Assembly (NCBI RefSeq): GCF_039526245.1
Contig: NZ_BAAAIV010000012.1
Coordinates: forward strand, 124,001 to 188,000
DNA length: 64,000 bases
Origin: Arthrobacter_H rhombi
GTDB taxonomy: Bacteria; Actinomycetota; Actinomycetes; Actinomycetales; Micrococcaceae
Reading direction: 5' to 3'
Below the pieces are notes generated by a model. That model made no database searches. It saw only the letters and a list, made by a program, of their open reading frames with translations, and had not been told where the DNA came from. Positions within the stretch are counted from its first letter, which is position 1; each line of letters starts with the position of its first letter. Made by a program: the position numbers and the translations under genes. This document shows, in pieces, positions 50,127-57,861 of the stretch.

Positions 50127-51833
50127 ATGGAATCCTTGCCCCAGACCGACGGCAGCATCAACATGCTCAATCCCGATTTTCCGTTCAACTATGACTTGTA
50201 CCTCCAGCACCCTGCCGGGTTGGGAAGCGTCCCCGAAGAACTCCACGGCACGGAGGTCGCCGTGATCGGCGCCGGGCTGTCCGGACTGGTGACAGCCTAT
50301 GAACTGATGATCCTGGGGCTGAAACCGGTCATCTACGAGGCCGACCAGATCGGTGGCAGGCTCCGCACCGCCAGTTTCCCCTCCGCCCCGGACGTCACCT
50401 GCGACCTGGGCGGCATGCGTTTCCCCACCTCAGGAAAGGCGCTGTACCACTACATCAACCTGCTGGGTCTGGACACCTATGACTTTCCGAACCCCTTGGC
50501 CACACCCACTGATTCGACGGTGATCGAACTCGAAGGACAGAAGGTCTACGTGGAAGACGAGGCCGACCTGCCACACTTCTTCCACGAGGTCGCGGAGGCG
50601 TGGAAACGCGCGCTCCGGGAAGGCGCCCACTTCGACGAGATGCAAGAAGCCATCAAATCCAGGGATGCCGACCAGATCAAGCGGATATGGAACTCGCTGC
50701 TGGAGGAATTCGATGAGGAGAGCTTCTATGGGTTCATCGCCAACTCGGCGGCCTTCAAGGAAGCGGGCTTCTCCCACCGTGAGACATTCGGCCAGGTTGG
50801 TTTCGGCTCGGGCGGCTGGGATACCGACTTCCCCAACTCCATCCTGGAAATCCTCAGGGTGGTGTACACCGACGCCGACGACAACCACCGCGGCATCACC
50901 GGGGGCGCCAACCGACTTCCCCTGGGGCTCTGGAACCATGCCCCCAGCCAGCTGGCGCATTGGCCGGCCGGCACGACGCTCGCCTCGCTGCACGGCGGGG
51001 CGCCACGCGGTGCCGTGGCCCGGATCGCCCGTTCGGCTGCGGGTGGAACCAACGGGGCGAACACCTTTGACGTGACGGAGCGCTTTGGCAGGACCGCAAC
51101 CTATCCTGCGGTGGTGTCGACGGTGCAGTCCTGGCTGTTGTCCACGGGTATCGACACCGAGGAGTCCCTGCTGCCTCCCAAGCTGTGGACGGCGATTGAG
51201 CGCTCACACTACATGCAGTCCTCGAAGACCTTCGTCATGGTCGATCGACCGTTCTGGAAGGACCGCGACCCGGTGACGGGCCAGTACCCGCTGTCCATGA
51301 CGCTGACCGACAGGCTGAATCGCGCCACCTACCTGCTGGACAACGGGCCGGATCGCCCGGCGGTGATCTTGTTGTCCTACACCTGGAACGACGACGCGCT
51401 GAAGTGGCTCTCCCTCTCCGCCGAACGCCGGATGGAGCTGATGCTGCACTCGCTGGAGAAGATCTACCCGGACGTGGACATCCGCAGCCACATCATCGGC
51501 CAGCCGGTCACGGTGTCCTGGGAGGCCGACCCCAATTTCATGGGTGCCTTCAAGGCCAACCTGCCGGGGCATTACCGCTACCAGGAACAGCTGTTCACCC
51601 ACTTCGACCAGCGGGATCTTGCAGCGGAGCACCGCGGCATCTTCCTGGCCGGCGACGATGTGTCGTGGACCGCGGGATGGGCAGAAGGCGCAGTCACCAC
51701 CGGTTTGAACGCGGTCTGGGGCGTCGTGCAGCACCTGGGCGGGCAGGATGCGGAGCAGAATCCGGGGCCGGGACAGGCATTGGCCAGCATCGGGCCGAAG
51801 CGATTGGAAAACCGGCTGGACGTGACGGCCTAG
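50127..51833 (+). CDS. FAD-dependent amino acid 2-monooxygenase/oxidase (DavB-like)
   Basis: This 568-residue flavoprotein has the FAD motif VAVIGAGLSGLVTAYELMILGLKPVIYEAD with GGRLRT, GGMRFPTSGKA for substrate/FAD, and a C-terminal GIFLAGDDVSWTAGWAEGAVTTGLNAVWG. The whole layout (PDFPFNYDLYLQHPAGLGS, QVGFGSGGWDTDFPN, YMQSSKTFVMVDRPFWKD, VSWEADPNF) closely recalls Pseudomonas L-lysine 2-monooxygenase DavB; tryptophan and phenylalanine 2-monooxygenases are related. Expected reaction: amino acid plus oxygen to amide, CO2 and water. The start ATG 50127 follows AGCGAAGGACC. Ala250 occupies a position that is Cys in the Pseudomonas enzyme (from memory). Confidence 0.9.
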   Translation: MESLPQTDGSINMLNPDFPFNYDLYLQHPAGLGSVPEELHGTEVAVIGAGLSGLVTAYELMILGLKPVIYEADQIGGRLRTASFPSAPDVTCDLGGMRFPTSGKALYHYINLLGLDTYDFPNPLATPTDSTVIELEGQKVYVEDEADLPHFFHEVAEAWKRALREGAHFDEMQEAIKSRDADQIKRIWNSLLEEFDEESFYGFIANSAAFKEAGFSHRETFGQVGFGSGGWDTDFPNSILEILRVVYTDADDNHRGITGGANRLPLGLWNHAPSQLAHWPAGTTLASLHGGAPRGAVARIARSAAGGTNGANTFDVTERFGRTATYPAVVSTVQSWLLSTGIDTEESLLPPKLWTAIERSHYMQSSKTFVMVDRPFWKDRDPVTGQYPLSMTLTDRLNRATYLLDNGPDRPAVILLSYTWNDDALKWLSLSAERRMELMLHSLEKIYPDVDIRSHIIGQPVTVSWEADPNFMGAFKANLPGHYRYQEQLFTHFDQRDLAAEHRGIFLAGDDVSWTAGWAEGAVTTGLNAVWGVVQHLGGQDAEQNPGPGQALASIGPKRLENRLDVTA

Positions 51834-51848
51834 GCCGATCCGTCGTGG

Positions 51849-52211
51849 CTAGCTGGCGGCCTCGTCGACCACCCCGGTGAGGCGCCCGGCGACCTGCTCG
51901 TACTCGCAGCGGACGCGGCCGGCCGGCACGGCGGGCAACTCGCGGGGGGAGTGGGAGTCGCAGAATACGAAGTCGAAGTCCGGCCACCACTTCTTGGGGC
52001 GGGCGGCCTCGGCACGACCGCAGACCGTGCAGGTCAGGTGGACCCATACCGGGCGCTTTCCCTGGCGGTTGGCCCGCGACTGGATGAGCCACTGTGGTTC
52101 GTTGGCCTGCAGGTCGGCCAGCTCCGCTTCCGATAGGCGGGAGGGGATCCCGTGCTTGGTGGCCATCTCCAGGGGGATGTCCAGGGCGATCGCGGCGTCT
52201 CGTCTACTCAT
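51849..52211 (-). CDS. Small Cys-containing protein, unrecognised
   Basis: This about 120-residue protein has a possible treble-clef-like zinc site: LTCTVCGRAEAARPKKW then FVFCDSHSPRELP (C-x2-C ... C-x2-H). The N-terminal half, SRLSEAELADLQANEPQWLIQSRANRQGKRPVWVH, is helical. I do not recognise its function. ATG at 52211 is preferred by spacing from GGGAGGG; the adjacent ATG at 52214 is equally possible. It converges on the monooxygenase gene. Confidence 0.75.
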   Translation of the reverse strand: MSRRDAAIALDIPLEMATKHGIPSRLSEAELADLQANEPQWLIQSRANRQGKRPVWVHLTCTVCGRAEAARPKKWWPDFDFVFCDSHSPRELPAVPAGRVRCEYEQVAGRLTGVVDEAAS

Positions 52212-52306
52212 CATGGCCCTCCCACTGTAGGCCATGGCCGGGCCTGCGCTGGGGCCACCGATAGGGTGGATGTGCCCGCATTCCGTCGTCCCGAGGTGCC
52301 CTTCCC

Positions 52307-53260
52307 ATGCTGCCAGTCCGACCGAAACCGATCATCCTCTACGTGGTGCTGGCGTATGCGCTGGCCTGGCTGGTGGCGCTGCCCTTGTGGATGGGTGGCC
52401 GGGGGCTCGGCGATCCATTGTTCACCGTTTATGCCCTGGTGATGATGCTCACGCCCACCGTGGCCGCACTGCTGGTGGTCAGGTTCGCCGAAAAGCCGGG
52501 AAACCGTCCGGGAGGACCCGGTATCGCCCGCAGCCTGGGGCTGTGGCCACTGAAGCCGGTCGGACCGTTCATCGCGTTCCTCGCCGCCGGCCTGCTGCTG
52601 CCGATCCTGCTCGTCGTGGCTGGGTTGCTGCTCGGAGCAGCACTCGGGGTCTATCCGGCGGACTTCGCCAACCTGTCGGCCTTGCGCTCGATCATGGCCC
52701 AACAGGCACCACAGGCCGCGGCCCAGCTCAATGCCCTCCCCGCGGGCCTGCTCATCGCCGGGCAGCTGTTCAACGTCCTCATCGGTTCGGTCATCAACCT
52801 GGTCCCCGCTCTCGGAGAGGAGATCGGCTGGCGCGGCTGGCTGGTGTCCCGGCTCGCACCCCTGGGCAAGACGGCCACCGTCCTGGTGTCCGGGGTGGTG
52901 TGGGGCCTGTGGCACGCACCGCTGATCCTGCTCGGCTACAACTACCCGGGGGTCCCCGGATGGCTCGGGCTGCTGGCCATGACCGGCATGACGGTCAGCT
53001 TCGGTGCCATCTTCGCGTGGCTGCGGCTGGCCTCGGGCAGCGTCTGGCCCGCCGCCCTCGCCCACGGAGCACTGAACGCCGCGGCCGGACTGTTCCTCGT
53101 CTTCTCCGCGACGACCGATCTGGACATGCTGGTGGTCGCCCCGCTGGGCTGGAGCGGATGGATCCTGCCGGTCGCCTTGGCCGCGGTGCTGCTGTGGCGG
53201 CTTCCCCGACGCCTCCTCACGTCCCGTAACACCGCAGGTCAACCGCAGACCCACCCGTAG
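52307..53260 (+). CDS. CPBP family intramembrane metalloprotease
   Basis: This 317-residue protein has about eight membrane spans and the CAAX-protease/bacteriocin-processing (CPBP) motifs: GEEIGWRGWL (EExxxR) in a span, WGLWHAPLILLGY (FxxxH-like), and AALAHGALNAAAG (H-x3-N/B). It should be an intramembrane protease or a related membrane protein. It precedes chorismate mutase with a short gap and may share its transcript. ATG at 52307 follows AGGTGCCCTTCCC, a weak site. Confidence 0.9.
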   Translation: MLPVRPKPIILYVVLAYALAWLVALPLWMGGRGLGDPLFTVYALVMMLTPTVAALLVVRFAEKPGNRPGGPGIARSLGLWPLKPVGPFIAFLAAGLLLPILLVVAGLLLGAALGVYPADFANLSALRSIMAQQAPQAAAQLNALPAGLLIAGQLFNVLIGSVINLVPALGEEIGWRGWLVSRLAPLGKTATVLVSGVVWGLWHAPLILLGYNYPGVPGWLGLLAMTGMTVSFGAIFAWLRLASGSVWPAALAHGALNAAAGLFLVFSATTDLDMLVVAPLGWSGWILPVALAAVLLWRLPRRLLTSRNTAGQPQTHP

Positions 53261-53270
53261 GATGGAGACC

Positions 53271-53663
53271 ATGAGCAACGAGCCGGACCCCCAGCCCCCC
53301 GTGGACGAGGATTACGACCCCGCCGCATCCTCCCTGGCCGGGAGCGTCGACCCCGCAGTCATGCGCGAACTCCTGGATGTACGGGGCAGCATCGACAACA
53401 TCGACGCGACCCTGATCTACCTGCTGGCCGAACGGTTCAAGGCCACCCAGAAGGTCGGGCACCTCAAGGCCGAGCACCAACTCCCGCCGGCGGATCCGCA
53501 CCGCGAAACCGCCCAGATTGCCCGGCTGCGCCGCCTCGCGGCGGAAGCGCACCTGGACCCGGCCTTCGCCGAGAAGTTCCTGAACTTCGTCATCGAAGAG
53601 GTCATCCGCCACCATCAGGCGATCTCCGCCTCGCGGATGCCCGAGGGAGGCGACGCACGCTGA
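53271..53663 (+). CDS. Chorismate mutase (AroQ class)
   Basis: This 130-residue protein has an N-terminal acidic leader, then a chorismate mutase type II helix bundle: LLDVRGSIDNIDATLIYLLAERFKATQKVGHLKAEHQLPPADPHRETAQIARLRRLA. The Arg and Lys residues of the active site are in register. Reaction: chorismate to prephenate, in aromatic amino-acid synthesis. ATG at 53271 is preferred by its GGAG site; ATG 53262 is nine bases upstream. Its stop overlaps the CTG start of the next gene, CTGA at 53660-53663. Confidence 0.9.
   Translation: MSNEPDPQPPVDEDYDPAASSLAGSVDPAVMRELLDVRGSIDNIDATLIYLLAERFKATQKVGHLKAEHQLPPADPHRETAQIARLRRLAAEAHLDPAFAEKFLNFVIEEVIRHHQAISASRMPEGGDAR
53643..53650 (+). promoter_or_regulatory. 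Ribosome-binding site supporting a CTG start
   Basis: GAGGGAGG lies within the chorismate mutase end, 9 nt before CTG at 53660-53662. It is a near-perfect Shine-Dalgarno at the right distance for the MetE-like protein and decides its start. Confidence 0.65.
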
Positions 53664-54706
53664 GCAGCGTCCGCGCCACCGGCCAGGGGCCGCTACCGGG
53701 AACGGATCCGGTCGAAGCGACCCGCATGGTCCGCGGGGAGCTCGGGTCTCCGCATCTGCCTCACCTGGTCCAGCTTCCCCACCGCGGTGTCGGCTCCGAC
53801 GCCGTGGGGCGGACCATCGCCCTGCTCACCGAGCTGTACGCCGATGTACAACCCCATGGGTGGCGGCTGACCGATCGTCCCGGGCTCGACCATCGTCGGG
53901 CCGTCTCGGCACTCTCCTCGGATCTGGGGGTATTGGCCGACGTGATCGGCGCGGCCGGCAGTGCTGCGGGACCACTGAAGCTGCAGCTGCGTGGACCGCT
54001 CTCGCTGGCCGCCGCGATCTCCCTGCATCACGGGGAAAAGGTCCTGTCCGACGCCGGCGCCCGCCGTGATCTCGCAGCATCCCTCGCGGACGGGGCCTCC
54101 GGGCATCTGCGGCACGTCCAGCGCTCCACCGGCGCCGGCCCCCTGACCGTCGTCGTGGAGGAACCTGACAGCGCTGCCGTGCTCGGGGGGAACGTCCCGA
54201 CCGCCAGCGGCTATCAAAGCCTGCGCGCCGTCGCCCGGCACGAGGCCACCGGACATTGGGCAGTTCTCGTGCAGGCCCTGCGTGACGCGGGAGCCGAAAC
54301 CGTGGTGTTGTCCCCGGGGGCGGGGTTCCCCTCCAGCCCCCGGAGCGGCGGAACCACGTGGCGCGACCTCGTCGACGATGCACTGGCCGCCGGTTTCGAC
54401 ACCGTGGTGCTCGCCGGCGGAGCCGACATGGGCGCCTGGGAACGGATGGCAGAACTCATCGACCAGGATGGACAGCTCTTCCTGGAAACCCTCGACCCGG
54501 CAGCTGACGTTCCCGACGTCACGGCTGCGGTGGAGCGGATCCACCGGCCGTTGCAGATGATCGGGGTCCCGGACAGCCAGCTGGGAGCGCTGACGCTGTT
54601 GCCGGCCGCTGGTCTGGAGCACACCACCCCGGACACGGTCCGGCGCGTCCTGCACCGCCTCACCCAAACCGCGGACGCCCTGAACCAGGTGCGCGTCGGC
54701 GGTTAG
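53660..54706 (+). CDS. MetE-like (UROD/MetE-fold) protein lacking zinc ligands
   Basis: This 348-residue protein resembles the C-terminal domain of cobalamin-independent methionine synthase, as in Rv3015c: RATGQGPLPGTDPVEATRMVRGEL, SPHLPHLVQLPHRG, DAVGRTIALLTELY and LVVVEEP-like strand. The first ATG (53726) lies inside this conserved start, so an upstream CTG at 53660 with a strong ribosome site is inferred. There is no cysteine at all, so the MetE zinc site is absent and it cannot be a classical methionine synthase. Its role is unknown; coupling to chorismate mutase is seen from the CTGA overlap. Confidence 0.8.
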   Translation: MSSVRATGQGPLPGTDPVEATRMVRGELGSPHLPHLVQLPHRGVGSDAVGRTIALLTELYADVQPHGWRLTDRPGLDHRRAVSALSSDLGVLADVIGAAGSAAGPLKLQLRGPLSLAAAISLHHGEKVLSDAGARRDLAASLADGASGHLRHVQRSTGAGPLTVVVEEPDSAAVLGGNVPTASGYQSLRAVARHEATGHWAVLVQALRDAGAETVVLSPGAGFPSSPRSGGTTWRDLVDDALAAGFDTVVLAGGADMGAWERMAELIDQDGQLFLETLDPAADVPDVTAAVERIHRPLQMIGVPDSQLGALTLLPAAGLEHTTPDTVRRVLHRLTQTADALNQVRVGG

Positions 54707-54751
54707 TCCGCACACCACGGAAACGGGCTCCAGGTCGGGCCCGGAGAGTTG

Positions 54752-54770
54752 CGTCGGGCAGTGCCCGACG
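54752..54770. terminator. Short hairpin after the MetE-like gene
   Basis: CGTCGGGC-AGT-GCCCGACG is a perfect 8-bp stem with a 3-nt loop. It lies between convergent genes. No T run; weak terminator or chance palindrome. Confidence 0.4.
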
Positions 54771-54828
54771 ACGTCGGATGCCGCGCGCGGATGCGCATCG
54801 CTAGTCTGAGCGCCTGGGGTCCACGGGC

Positions 54829-55899
54829 TCACACGTCGGGTCCAAGTACACGGCCGGGCCGTCCACCCGCTCCACGTCCCCTGCCGGCCCTGGACTCCAC
54901 GAGCGCCCATGCCTGTCGGGCGCACAGCTGCTGGTGCCGGCGCAGGTCGGGACTGGTGTCGAGTGGCTCGCGGGCGCCGGCGGCCGTGTAGTAGATGAGG
55001 ATCGTCGCCAGCCAGGCATCCAGGTCCGCATCCGGGACGCCGGCGGTCAATCCCCAGCCGGCAATCTGATCCAACGGCAGGCCGTCGTCGTGCAGGGCCG
55101 GCCACTGGACGACCCAGTCGGCCCACTCCGGGCCCAGCGTGAGGTAGTTCCAGTCGCAGATCCAGGCAGTGCCGGCCGGGAACCCGGCCACTGCGTCGCG
55201 GGCGATGATGACGTTGTCGGCACGCAGGTCGTTGTTCAGCGGCGTCGTGCCGACCAGCGCGGTGGGCGCCCGGGCGGCCGCATCCCGGATCCACTGCGCC
55301 AGCGGGTCACCGGCGGGGCCGCGGAACCCTGCGGGCAGGAATCCCGGGCGGTGCCCCGCAGCGAGCACGGCGTTCCCACCGTCCAGTTCGTCGAGCAGAC
55401 CCACCCAGTCGCCCGCCAGCGTTCCGCGGATCCCGAGTGCCTGGGGGGCCACCGGGGCGAGGACCGTGTTGGCCAGCCGGGCTGCGTCGTGCACCGCCCG
55501 CGCATCTGCCAGCGTCCAGGGGGAGCCGGGCATGCGGCCCCGCACGGGGGTGGTGGCGAAGACCAGCCAGCCGTCCACGACGGTGTGCTCCAGCAGGGCG
55601 GGCACGGCCAGACCGTCCGGCACGGCAGCCAGGACCTCGACTTCGCGGGCGTAGGCCGGGGCAATAAATGGATCGTCACGGGCGATGGCCTTCACGAAGA
55701 CGGGACGCGGCCCCTCGATGAGCGCGGCGAAACCGTGGGTGAAACCGCCGCCGGCCAGCCGGACGGCGTCGATGCGGCCCCCGGCCCAGCCGGTGATGGT
55801 CCGGCGGACCGCAGCGGGGAGCGCCCCGAAACCGGGTCGGCGGGCCGTCGCCGAGTAGTCCAGGCCGCGGGTCTTGTCGTGGGGCACGAATTCCACCAT
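54829..55899 (-). CDS. APH-like phosphotransferase family protein
   Basis: This 356-residue protein has an aminoglycoside phosphotransferase-like fold: RLAGGGFTHGFAALIEGPRPVFVKAI (nucleotide loop and Lys), TPLNNDLRADNVII (catalytic loop, with Asn-Asp instead of His-Gly-Asp) and AWICDWNYLTLGPEWADW (metal-binding Asp). The substrate is unknown, and the altered catalytic loop makes aminoglycoside resistance unlikely. ATG at 55899 is chosen; a longer ATG at 55938 would leave only 20 bp to the divergent gene and neither has a good ribosome site. Confidence 0.8.
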   Translation of the reverse strand: MVEFVPHDKTRGLDYSATARRPGFGALPAAVRRTITGWAGGRIDAVRLAGGGFTHGFAALIEGPRPVFVKAIARDDPFIAPAYAREVEVLAAVPDGLAVPALLEHTVVDGWLVFATTPVRGRMPGSPWTLADARAVHDAARLANTVLAPVAPQALGIRGTLAGDWVGLLDELDGGNAVLAAGHRPGFLPAGFRGPAGDPLAQWIRDAAARAPTALVGTTPLNNDLRADNVIIARDAVAGFPAGTAWICDWNYLTLGPEWADWVVQWPALHDDGLPLDQIAGWGLTAGVPDADLDAWLATILIYYTAAGAREPLDTSPDLRRHQQLCARQAWALVESRAGRGRGAGGRPGRVLGPDV

Positions 55900-55958
55900 T
55901 CTGGGACGGGGCCCACCGGCCCGCCGACTGACCAGCATGCGAACCGAGGGAAATCATC

Positions 55959-56537
55959 ATGGCCGACGTCGTCCTATTCCACCACGTCCTCGGGCTCACC
56001 GCGGGGATCGAGGAGTTCGCTGAACTGTTGCGCGCCGGCGGACACACGGTGCACACCCCCGATCTGTTCGGGGGCCGCACCTTCGCCACCCTGGAGGAGG
56101 GCGTCCACCATGCCTCCGCCGAGATCGGTTTCGAGGAGGTCCTCGATCGGGGTGCCCGGGCCGTCGAAGGGCTCGGCAACGACCTGGTCTACGCGGGATA
56201 CTCCCTGGGCGTGCTTCCGGCCCAGAAGCTCGCCCAGACCCGGCCCGGTGCCGCAGGGGCCCTGTTCATCGCCTCCTGCGTTCCGGTCACCGAGTTCTCC
56301 GCCAGCTGGCCAGACTCGGTCCCGGTGCAGATCCACGCCACGGAATCCGATCCCGAATTCGTCGGTTCGGGCGACATCGATGCGGCCCGCGAACTCATCG
56401 GGCAGGCCGCCGACGGGGAGATGTTCCTGTATCCGGGCGATGCCCACTTCTTCGCCGACTCCTCCACTGCGCAGTACGACGCCGGGGCCACCGATACGCT
56501 GTTGGCCCGGGTCCTGCACTTCCTCGGCTCCCACTGA
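55959..56537 (+). CDS. Dienelactone hydrolase family alpha/beta hydrolase
   Basis: This 192-residue protein has an alpha/beta-hydrolase pattern: VVLFHHVLGLTAGIEEFA, the nucleophile elbow YAGYSLG with Ser82, and HATESDPEF and PGDAHFFAD for the Asp and His163. It matches small dienelactone-hydrolase-like proteins, in which the nucleophile is usually Cys; Ser here suggests an esterase or different substrate. It is divergent from the APH-like gene. ATG follows CGAGGGAAATCATC. Confidence 0.88.
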   Translation: MADVVLFHHVLGLTAGIEEFAELLRAGGHTVHTPDLFGGRTFATLEEGVHHASAEIGFEEVLDRGARAVEGLGNDLVYAGYSLGVLPAQKLAQTRPGAAGALFIASCVPVTEFSASWPDSVPVQIHATESDPEFVGSGDIDAARELIGQAADGEMFLYPGDAHFFADSSTAQYDAGATDTLLARVLHFLGSH

Positions 56538-56562
56538 CCCGCAGGACCGGTGGCCCCGTGTC

Positions 56563-57855
56563 TCAGAGCCGGCCGGTGGCCTTGAGCCGGATGTAGGTAT
56601 CGGCCAGCAGCGGTGGCAACTCCAGCGGTGGCGCATCGACCACTTCGGCGCCCATGGCCCGCAACTGGTCCTTCAGCGCCTCGCGCTGTTGCAGCGTCCG
56701 GGCCGCCGCGGCCGCCCGGTAGACGGCTGCGGTGTCGGAGACATCGGCGGCCAGGGTATCCAGCTCCGGATCCCTGACGGCGGCGATCACCACCACATGC
56801 TGGGAGGTGAGCGCCGGCAGGATGGGCAGCAGCCCCTCCTCGACGGCCCCGGAGTCCAGGGCGGTCAGCAGCACCAGCAGCGAGCGGTGTGAGGAGATGG
56901 CCCGGACCTGGGCGGGCAGGCCGGAGAAGTCGGCCTCGATCAGTTCCGGCTCCAGCGGTGCCATGGACTCGACCAGCTGGGTGAGCATGACCCCCTTGGA
57001 GGCCGAGTCGACGCGGGCCCTGACCCGGCGGTCGTAGGCCAGGAAGTCCACCCGGTCACCGCCGCGTTCGGCCAGCACCGCCAGGAGCAGCGAAGCCTCG
57101 ATCCCGGTGTCCAGCCGCGGCTCGTCGGCGATCCGGGCCGCCGAGGTGCGCGAGGTGTCCAGCACGATCACCACGCGCCGGTCGCGTTCGGGCCGCCAGG
57201 TGCGCACCACCACGTTTTGCCGGCGCGCGGTGGCCCGCCAGTCGATGGAACGGACGTCATCCCCGCGGACGTAGTCGCGCAGCGAATCGAATTCGGTACC
57301 GGCTCCGCGGACCTGGATGGCGGCCCGGCCGTCGAGTTCGCGCAGCCGCTGCAGCTTGGAGGGCAGGTGGCGTTTGGCATGGAAGGGCGGCAGCACCCTG
57401 ACCGATCCCGGGCTGGTGTGCGTGAGCTGGCGGGACGCCAGGCCCAGCGGCCCAGCGGAGCGCAGCGTCGTGTGGTGGACTGCCAGGTCCCCGCGGCGCA
57501 CCGGCAGCAAGCCGATGGTGAAGCCACGGCGTTCCCCGGGTGGCAGGTCCACGGCAAACCGGGTGCCGGTGGCGCCGGCCGAGGGCTGCCAGCCATCGCG
57601 GGCCTGGCCGTGCAGCCGTCGGCGTCCGGTGTTGCGCAGGTAGAGGTGAGCGGTCGCCGGTTCCCCGAGCCGGACGCTGCGCGGGATGGACCGCTCGATC
57701 GTCACGCTGCGCGGTGAGGCGGCGAGCGCCACGTCGAGCCCGGCGGCGGCCAGCAGCACGAGCAGCGTGAGGGCGATCGTCCAGCCTCCGGGCCACAGCA
57801 CGACGGGGAGCAGCCCGGCCAGGGCGAACCAGACGAAACGACGGTGCAGGGCCAT
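56563..57855 (-). CDS. DUF58 domain protein
   Basis: This 430-residue protein has two N-terminal membrane spans (FVWFALAGLLPVVLWPGGWTIALTLLVLLAAAGLDVAL) and a cytoplasmic DUF58 region with the signature YVRGDDVRSIDWRATARRQNVVVRTWRPERDRRVVIVLDTSR, which is a vWA-like metal-site start. DUF58 proteins are regularly encoded next to MoxR ATPases. The gene begins 6 bp after moxR, so the two are in one operon. The exact function is unknown; envelope or stress assembly is likely. Confidence 0.93.
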   Translation of the reverse strand: MALHRRFVWFALAGLLPVVLWPGGWTIALTLLVLLAAAGLDVALAASPRSVTIERSIPRSVRLGEPATAHLYLRNTGRRRLHGQARDGWQPSAGATGTRFAVDLPPGERRGFTIGLLPVRRGDLAVHHTTLRSAGPLGLASRQLTHTSPGSVRVLPPFHAKRHLPSKLQRLRELDGRAAIQVRGAGTEFDSLRDYVRGDDVRSIDWRATARRQNVVVRTWRPERDRRVVIVLDTSRTSAARIADEPRLDTGIEASLLLAVLAERGGDRVDFLAYDRRVRARVDSASKGVMLTQLVESMAPLEPELIEADFSGLPAQVRAISSHRSLLVLLTALDSGAVEEGLLPILPALTSQHVVVIAAVRDPELDTLAADVSDTAAVYRAAAAARTLQQREALKDQLRAMGAEVVDAPPLELPPLLADTYIRLKATGRL

Positions 57856-57861
57856 GGCGGC

